Below, one piece after another: positions 39,862-44,997 of a DNA stretch of 44,997 bases (positions are counted from its first letter, which is position 1; each line of letters begins with the position of its first letter). The notes under the pieces were generated by a model that made no database searches, was not told where the DNA came from, and worked only from the letters and a program-made list of their open reading frames with translations. The translations under genes were made by a program, and so were the position numbers. The stretch lies in NCBI GenBank assembly GCA_947175555.1, contig CAMWNK010000007.1, positions 1 to 44,997 on the forward strand, written 5' to 3'. Source of the DNA: an uncultured Clostridia bacterium (lineage in GTDB: Bacteria; Bacillota; Clostridia; Christensenellales; UBA3700).

Positions 39862-41268
39862 TCAGATAGATTTACTGCTTTGTCTGGAGCTTACGGCTCT
39901 ACCGATAGCGGCGTACAGAGACAGCGCGCTATCGGAGGTGTCGCAAGAGAAGTGCCATGCCATTACTCCGCCCGCGCCGACATCGAGGGCATAGCACGTC
40001 TTGTCGTATACGGTCTGTCTGCCGTTGTAGTAGCATAGCGCGTCATAGGTGTTGCCGCCGGAAGTTATGCGATTGTACAGCGAGTCGCCCCACTCTCCCA
40101 GCCTTTGCGCTGCGCTTGCGTAATCGCCTGCGTATGCCGACTTATCTACCGCGCGGCAGTAGAAGGGTATGCCTAAGTCGGCTATGGATATATCCAGCCC
40201 ATTTTTGTCCAAGTCATGCAACGCCTTGGCGCACATTGCGTAAAATGCCGAGTGATTGCCGCGGCTGTCAAAGCCGTCGTAAGTCATCAGCTCCACGCGG
40301 CTGAGCGTGTTGAGCACGGATATCTCGAAGCCGTCCGCACCGCCTATATTCCATAGACTGAATGCCGCGCTCAGCTCTTTATCTTGAGGCAGAGCCTGCC
40401 TGAGACGAGTGAGGAAAGCGGCGTATATTGCGTTTTCCTCCCTATTGCGCGGATATTCGTAATCAAATGATATTCCGTCCAGTCCGTATTTATCGATAAG
40501 CTCGAGGCACTGAGCAATTAAAGTGTCTCCATGAGCGTCCATTGCCGCCGAGTGCCGCGCCTGCATGTCGAGATTATCGCGCGTAATATCCTTATTGCCG
40601 AGCAGTGTGCACACTATGCTTGCGTCGATATTGTACTTACGGATATTGCTTATCGCAACCTTGAGCGCAGTCTCGCCCTTTACGCTGTCTCCGCCTATGA
40701 GATAATCTTGCAAGTGCAATATCCCGTCCGAGTCAAAGTAAACTCCGCCGAAGAGGTTGAAATGCGTGCTTACAGACAGCATGTCGCTATCTTCCAATGT
40801 GAGCTTATACGCTCTGTCCGTCATGATGTAAGACGTTACCCTAAAGGACGGCGTATAGCTGTCGCATATGTGATATGCCTCAATGTCTTTTATCTTCCAG
40901 CCGCCGCTGCTGTCGTTGACTGTTATGACGACGGAGTCGGTGGTAACGTCGGGGAAAGAGCAGTACTTATATCTGCCTATCGCCTCGCCGCTATAGAAGA
41001 CGTTGCCGTGCGCGCTAAGCTCGTATCGGCGTATTGCGTCGCCGCGCTCTTTGAGGACAAGGCAGTTGAACGTCTTTACGCCGTCTAAGGTCAGTGTAAT
41101 GCTGTCGCCGCTGTTTCCGCCCTTTGCGTCTAAGTCATAGCCGCGGGCAAGGTCGGGATAATTATCCGCTATCGCGTCGGGAGTGGACGACATCTCGCAA
41201 CCTATAAAGGTAAATGCGCATATTACGGTAAATAAGCCGAGCATGGCTATTGAGCAAATTCTCTTCAT
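39862..41268 (-). CDS. GH18-family lipoprotein with N-terminal discoidin-like domain
   Basis: 468 residues from ATG 41268; the longer TTG start at 41301 would spoil the signal peptide. Residues 1-24 are a lipoprotein signal (hydrophobic core, then FIGC). Residues ~45-155 resemble an F5/8-type C (discoidin-like) carbohydrate-binding sandwich (ITLTLDGVKTFNCLVLKERG, VVITVNDSSGGWKIKDIEAY). The rest is a GH18 TIM barrel with LDGISFDYEYPR: D264, D269 and catalytic E271 are present, but the middle Asp of DxxDxDxE is Ser267. It likely cleaves GlcNAc-containing polymers such as peptidoglycan or host glycans outside the cell. A paralogue lacking the catalytic residues is nearby. Confidence 0.8.
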   Translation of the reverse strand: MKRICSIAMLGLFTVICAFTFIGCEMSSTPDAIADNYPDLARGYDLDAKGGNSGDSITLTLDGVKTFNCLVLKERGDAIRRYELSAHGNVFYSGEAIGRYKYCSFPDVTTDSVVITVNDSSGGWKIKDIEAYHICDSYTPSFRVTSYIMTDRAYKLTLEDSDMLSVSTHFNLFGGVYFDSDGILHLQDYLIGGDSVKGETALKVAISNIRKYNIDASIVCTLLGNKDITRDNLDMQARHSAAMDAHGDTLIAQCLELIDKYGLDGISFDYEYPRNREENAIYAAFLTRLRQALPQDKELSAAFSLWNIGGADGFEISVLNTLSRVELMTYDGFDSRGNHSAFYAMCAKALHDLDKNGLDISIADLGIPFYCRAVDKSAYAGDYASAAQRLGEWGDSLYNRITSGGNTYDALCYYNGRQTVYDKTCYALDVGAGGVMAWHFSCDTSDSALSLYAAIGRAVSSRQSSKSI

Positions 41269-41447
41269 CTTCCTTATGATATTATGCCGCAAGGCAAGCA
41301 ATATATAATAATTAGATGTAGCGCGCCTTGGCGATACGTTTAGTATTGCGGCGTATGGATATAATGTCTTACGGGCAATCGGTCGGAGTTGATCGGTTGC
41401 GTTAGGGCGGTTTGCTTGAGCGGATTGCCTGTAAGGAGTATGTCGAT

Positions 41448-42206
41448 ATGCAGATTGCGATTATTACCGGCGCGTCCTCGGGACTGGGCGCGGAGATAGC
41501 CAAGGCGATTGCCAGAAGGTATGATGATATGCAGCTGTGGCTGATAGGACGCTCGCTCGAGGGGCTGTCCGTTACTGCCGAGGCGATAGGTCAGGAGCGG
41601 TGCAGGAGCGTACAGCTTGACTTGACGGATGCGGATAACTTTACCGTGATTGATGAGATGCTCGCCCTCGACGGCAATAAGGTAGGTCTGCTGGTCAACG
41701 ACGCGGGGATAGGCACTTACGGATATCTCGAGAATATGACGCTCGAGTCGCAGATTGCGCTGTGCGATACCAACTGTAGGGCGGTAACGGCAATGACGAC
41801 TGTGTGCCTCAAGTATATGGAAGAGGGCAGCGGAATAATAAATATATCGTCTATATCCGCATTTGCTCCTACGGTAAAAATGAGCGCGTACGGGGCAAGC
41901 AAGAGCTATATATTGCAGCTGAGCAGAGCGCTGCGCGAAGAGCTGAAGGACAGGGGGATAAGATGTCTTGCCGTATGTCCTCCGCCTATGTCAACGGGCT
42001 TTTTCGATGCGGCGGGAATCAAGAGAGAGGAGACGGACAAGCTCATGCAGATGCCGCGGTGCAGCGTGGTAAAGGTAGCGGAGGGCAGTCTCGATGCGCT
42101 GAAAAAAGATAAGGCTGTATATACCCCTACCGTGCTGTACAAGCTGTACAGACTGATAGCCAAGTTTATGCCCGCAACGCTGCTTGCAAAGCTCGCGTCC
42201 GCTTAA
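41448..42206 (+). CDS. Short-chain dehydrogenase/reductase
   Basis: 252 residues from ATG 41448 with AAGGAG upstream. Classical SDR motifs: IITGASSGLGAEIAKAI (TGxxxGxG cofactor loop), LDLTDADNF, LVNDAGIGTYG (NNAG with Asn to Asp), INISSISAFAP (catalytic Ser), SAYGASKSYILQLSRALREE (YxxxK) and VCPPPMSTGFF. It uses NAD(P)H to oxidise or reduce an alcohol or ketone; the substrate is unknown. The C-terminal tail (KLYRLIAKFMPATLLAKL) is amphipathic, as in membrane-associated members of the YqjQ/DltE-like group. It lies between two GH18-like genes of opposite direction. Confidence 0.92.
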   Translation: MQIAIITGASSGLGAEIAKAIARRYDDMQLWLIGRSLEGLSVTAEAIGQERCRSVQLDLTDADNFTVIDEMLALDGNKVGLLVNDAGIGTYGYLENMTLESQIALCDTNCRAVTAMTTVCLKYMEEGSGIINISSISAFAPTVKMSAYGASKSYILQLSRALREELKDRGIRCLAVCPPPMSTGFFDAAGIKREETDKLMQMPRCSVVKVAEGSLDALKKDKAVYTPTVLYKLYRLIAKFMPATLLAKLASA

Positions 42207-42402
42207 AGAGCGCGCCGATATCTGCGGCGCAATAGGTAGCGTCATTATCGGCATTTTGCATTGCGTTAAATATATATAGGATTAGTTATAAGTAGACAGC
42301 GAGCGGAACATTAATAACCGCCGCATAAGTATAATCGGCGTCTTAATGCTAAGGCGCCGATTGATTTTTACTAAAAAGATAATTAATCTTATATAAAGCT
42401 AT

Positions 42403-43647
42403 CTATTTGGATTGACTGCCCGTAATCTCCTCGATAGGCGCGATTGTAGTATCTGCCGCCGAGCCCAAACCGCAGGCTTTGAGGTAAGAGCGTCTCTCGC
42501 GTATCTCCGCTTCTCCCTCGAAAGAGTCGGAGATGATGCTTATCTTATTGCGGTATTCTTCCTTGCATACTTGAGCTATCTTGCCGATATCGACGTAAAA
42601 CTCTTGAGAAAAACTCTTGAACAGTATTCTGTCTGCACACTCGGGTACGCTGTATCCCTGTCTGAATATCTGCGACGCCGCAGTGCCCAATTTGATTGCG
42701 CCCTGCAATCCTCTCGTGTAGTCGGCGGTAATGAATATCTTGAATTTGGGATTCTCCATCTTGACGTAGCTGAAGAATGTGGATATATACAGCTGAGAGC
42801 TTGCCTCGTCCAGACCGTCGGTCAAGTCGAACGACACACCCGCAAGTCCGTGCTCGCGCGCTAAAGACATCATGCCGTTGATGAGCGCGTAGGGGAACTT
42901 AGCCATCGCCTTGTATCTGAGATACTTGAGGTCGTCGGTGGTATCAATCTCGGGATCGTATACGGGATTGAGCGCGGCGATAATATCGGCGTCAGAGTTA
43001 TCCAATACCTCCAGTTGCGCCTTGAGTATATCTACCGCGGAGATGAACTGCTCGGTAGCGCGCTCTTTGGAGTATATATTGCCGTAAGAATTATAGCCCA
43101 AGTCGGAGAGCACGATTATGCTGTCTGCCAAGGCAAGGGACATATCGTCGCATTTGCCTGCGATGATGTCGTCCGCGCTTACAAGCACAGTGTCGTAACA
43201 CGCCTGAGGGGGCAGGTCGTATAAGGAGAGCTGAGACAGCGCCCACTTGTCGCCGCTTACAGTGATACGTACGCTCTCTGCCCACACGTTGCTGTCGAAG
43301 TCGCAGAAAATCATGGAGCCGCTCTTGTCCTTGTCGTATATTACGGTGGTTACGCCGTCTTTGACAGTCTCTACCGCAATGTGAGTTATAGTCTCCGTGC
43401 GCTGTATCAGTACCAAGGAGTTGAAGGTGCGCGCAGTACCCAAGTCGAGGATGATGGCGTCTCCGTCATCGCCCGACATTGCAGCCGATTGCTTGATTGC
43501 ATGACCGTCGGTATCTACGTATCCCGCGCTTGCGGCGATATTCTCGTACTTATCGGCAAGTATGTCCTCGTTGTGTCTGACACAACTGCATAGACATACC
43601 ACTATAAGCACTATTATCGCTGTTATCGCTGCTCCCAACTTTTTCAT
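42403..43647 (-). CDS. GH18-like lipoprotein, catalytic residues lost
   Basis: 414 residues. Residues 1-22 are a lipoprotein signal ending in CSC. Like the gene at 39862-41268, it has a discoidin-like part (AIILDLGTARTFNSLVLIQR, VRITVSGDKWALSQLSLYD), then a TIM-barrel-like part. The segment aligned with LDGISFDYE is LAGVSFDLT: the first Asp is Ala269 and the catalytic Glu is Thr276. It is probably a binding protein and not an enzyme. Its minus-strand promoter is full consensus and ends 7 nt before ATG 43647, with no SD. Confidence 0.68.
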   Translation of the reverse strand: MKKLGAAITAIIVLIVVCLCSCVRHNEDILADKYENIAASAGYVDTDGHAIKQSAAMSGDDGDAIILDLGTARTFNSLVLIQRTETITHIAVETVKDGVTTVIYDKDKSGSMIFCDFDSNVWAESVRITVSGDKWALSQLSLYDLPPQACYDTVLVSADDIIAGKCDDMSLALADSIIVLSDLGYNSYGNIYSKERATEQFISAVDILKAQLEVLDNSDADIIAALNPVYDPEIDTTDDLKYLRYKAMAKFPYALINGMMSLAREHGLAGVSFDLTDGLDEASSQLYISTFFSYVKMENPKFKIFITADYTRGLQGAIKLGTAASQIFRQGYSVPECADRILFKSFSQEFYVDIGKIAQVCKEEYRNKISIISDSFEGEAEIRERRSYLKACGLGSAADTTIAPIEEITGSQSK

Positions 43648-43654
43648 AACTAAT

Positions 43655-43683
43655 ATTATAATTTATAAATTTATATATGTCAA
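43655..43683 (-). promoter_or_regulatory. Full-consensus promoter 7 nt before ATG (leaderless)
   Basis: Minus strand TTGACA (43683-43678), 17-bp AT-only spacer, TATAAT (43660-43655), then ATTAGTT and ATG 43647. Confidence 0.85.
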
Positions 43684-43702
43684 CTTGCGGCAAAGTATGT
43701 AC

Positions 43703-43726
43703 AAGACAATTATCGTATGATATAAT
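43703..43726 (+). promoter_or_regulatory. Promoter of mnmA, 7 nt before ATG (leaderless)
   Basis: TATAAT (43721-43726) preceded at 17 bp by TGTACA (43698-43703), then ACGAAAG and ATG 43734. No Shine-Dalgarno fits downstream of the predicted start. The divergent promoter of the GH18-like gene lies only ~15 bp away. Confidence 0.6.
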
Positions 43727-43733
43727 ACGAAAG

Positions 43734-44813
43734 ATGAGTAAAAGAGTCGTAGTAGGTATGAGCGGAGGCGTGGACAGCGCAGTCGCCGCATGTATGCTCA
43801 AGGAGCAAGGGTATGAGGTCGTAGGGCTTTTCATGCGTAATTGGCACGAAAAGGACGGCTCGGATAATTGCACCGCGGACGAAGATTATTATGACGTGCG
43901 AGGCGTATGCAACCGCATCGGCATACCTTATTACAGTGTTGACTTTTCTAAAGAATATTATGACAGAGTATTCACGCACTTTGTGGACGAGTACGCAAAG
44001 GGACGCACGCCCAATCCCGACGTGCTGTGCAATCGGGAGATAAAGTTCTCCTCCTTTGCATCTCATGCTAAGTCTTTGGGCGCGGACTATATTGCTACGG
44101 GGCACTATGCGGGCGTGCGCAAAGCCGATTGCGGCAATCTGCTTATAAGGGCTAAGGACGACAATAAGGACCAGACGTACTTCCTCAATCAGCTCAAGAG
44201 CGAGCAGCTCGACAACGTAATTTTCCCGCTGTGCAACTTGGATAAGCCCGCTGTGAGGGCGTATGCGGCAAAGTACGGGATAAGCGTCGCGGACAAGAAG
44301 GACAGCACGGGCATTTGCTTTATAGGCGAGCGCAACTTCCGCAACTTCCTCTCGCAGTATATACCTATGAAGGAAGGGGTTATCAAGGATTTATGCGGCA
44401 GGGTAGTGGGCAGGCATAACGGAGTATTTTATTACACCGCAGGGCAGCGGCGTGGACTGGGCATAGGCGGCATAGACGGCGCGGGCGAAGGAAAGTGGTT
44501 TGTCGTAGATAAGGACGTGAAGAGCAACGTGCTGTACGTATCGCAGGGCGATGAGAGTATGCTGTATAAGGGCAAAGTGTCTTGCCCTAACTTCAACTTT
44601 ATATCCATGCGTCCCGACGGCCCCGTCATAGATTGCGAGGTAAGGATAAGACATAGGCAGAAGCTGCAACGCGCCAAGGCGTACGTAACGGGCAATAGCG
44701 TGGAGATAGCCTTCGACACTCCTCAGCGCGCGCCTGCTATAGGTCAGTACGCTGTCTTATACCTTGGGGATATATGCCTCGGGGGCGGAGTGATAGAAAG
44801 GGCTTACGACTGA
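43734..44813 (+). CDS. mnmA: tRNA-specific 2-thiouridylase MnmA
   Basis: 359 residues from ATG 43734; the longer frame from 43677 would start upstream of the promoter. It thiolates U34 of tRNA-Lys, -Glu and -Gln with sulfur from a cysteine desulfurase. The PP-loop is VGMSGGVDSAVAACMLKEQG, then GLFMRNWHEKD. The two catalytic Cys lie in GRTPNPDVLCNREIKF and DSTGICFIGERNFRNFL. YYTAGQRRGLGIGG and the C-terminal beta-barrel complete the protein. The mRNA is predicted to be leaderless. Confidence 0.97.
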   Translation: MSKRVVVGMSGGVDSAVAACMLKEQGYEVVGLFMRNWHEKDGSDNCTADEDYYDVRGVCNRIGIPYYSVDFSKEYYDRVFTHFVDEYAKGRTPNPDVLCNREIKFSSFASHAKSLGADYIATGHYAGVRKADCGNLLIRAKDDNKDQTYFLNQLKSEQLDNVIFPLCNLDKPAVRAYAAKYGISVADKKDSTGICFIGERNFRNFLSQYIPMKEGVIKDLCGRVVGRHNGVFYYTAGQRRGLGIGGIDGAGEGKWFVVDKDVKSNVLYVSQGDESMLYKGKVSCPNFNFISMRPDGPVIDCEVRIRHRQKLQRAKAYVTGNSVEIAFDTPQRAPAIGQYAVLYLGDICLGGGVIERAYD

Positions 44814-44950
44814 TTGCCGCAATAGTTAATATTTTTAGGATAAAATAAAAAATCGGTGTTTTTAATCTGTCATAAGACGCACTATGCAAGTAATTGTAAG
44901 ATTTTCAGTCGTGGATATTGCCGAAAAATTGAAAAACTTTTCAAAAATCG

Positions 44951-44979
44951 TTGACAGTCGTAAAGACATATGCTAATAT
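44951..44979 (+). promoter_or_regulatory. Promoter for a gene beyond the right edge
   Basis: TTGACA (44951-44956), 17-bp spacer, TAATAT (44974-44979). The region 44814-44950 is AT-rich with no gene. Confidence 0.6.
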
Positions 44980-44997
44980 AATAAGGCTGTCGCCGCG

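Overview
The window looks like a chromosomal segment of an uncultured member of class Clostridia (Firmicutes). The signs are a ctsR-mcsA-mcsB-clpC stress operon behind CtsR heptad boxes, a long-form HPF, two rubrerythrins with a Fur/PerR regulator, AAGGAGG-type ribosome sites and many TTGACA-17-TATAAT promoters. A gut, Christensenellales-like host is my inference only. GC is moderate in the housekeeping parts and clearly lower in about 180-3900 and in several large intergenic stretches.

Layout. 1-3900 is an AT-rich accessory region: a partial gene end, a PD-(D/E)XK-type (DUF559-like) nuclease candidate flanked by a 59-bp near-duplicate of that gene end, gene debris, and an unknown membrane protein flanked by two diverged copies of a structured intergenic unit. 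3900-9900 holds redox and efflux genes: TetR with a membrane-anchored Acg-like nitroreductase, a MATE pump, rubrerythrin, HxlR, an NTF2-like protein and a flavin reductase. 10.1-10.4 kb has tRNA-Arg and tRNA-Glu, followed by a MarR-GNAT fusion under a perfect palindromic operator. 11.8-13.4 kb has an anchored PI-PLC-like enzyme and a 34-codon Lys/Ser/Thr-rich peptide gene ending in Cys-Cys-Cys-Gly-Lys. 13.5-19.3 kb is a tight five-gene operon: sugar MFS/GPH transporter, ComEC-like MBL protein, degenerate shikimate-kinase-like protein, glutamate-5-kinase-like protein and GH36 alpha-galactosidase. 19.4-25.6 kb carries Fur/PerR, reverse rubrerythrin, a BspA-type LRR lipoprotein, a four-helix membrane protein, tRNA-Asn, a maltose-acetyltransferase-like protein and an acidic membrane-anchored protein. 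25.6-29.5 kb is gene-poor, with tandem repeats, a Sir2-family protein and a small lambda-like two-regulator switch.

The most unusual part is 28.2-32.4 kb. A guaA gene that has lost the catalytic half of its glutaminase domain sits between two inverted copies of a hairpin array. In these arrays short palindromes are separated by a constant GTGATAT/ATATCAC. Equivalent hairpins differ in sequence in the two copies but stay self-complementary. The right-hand array lies inside an 872-bp element with about 145-bp terminal inverted repeats, which also show a swapped hairpin. After this come ctsR-mcsA-mcsB-clpC, hpf, a second MATE pump, two GH18-like lipoproteins (one with its catalytic residues lost) around an SDR gene, and mnmA.

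Five genes (a cI-like repressor, fur/perR, the four-helix membrane protein, the degenerate GH18 protein and mnmA) have a -10 hexamer only 6-7 nt before ATG and no Shine-Dalgarno. This predicts leaderless mRNAs.
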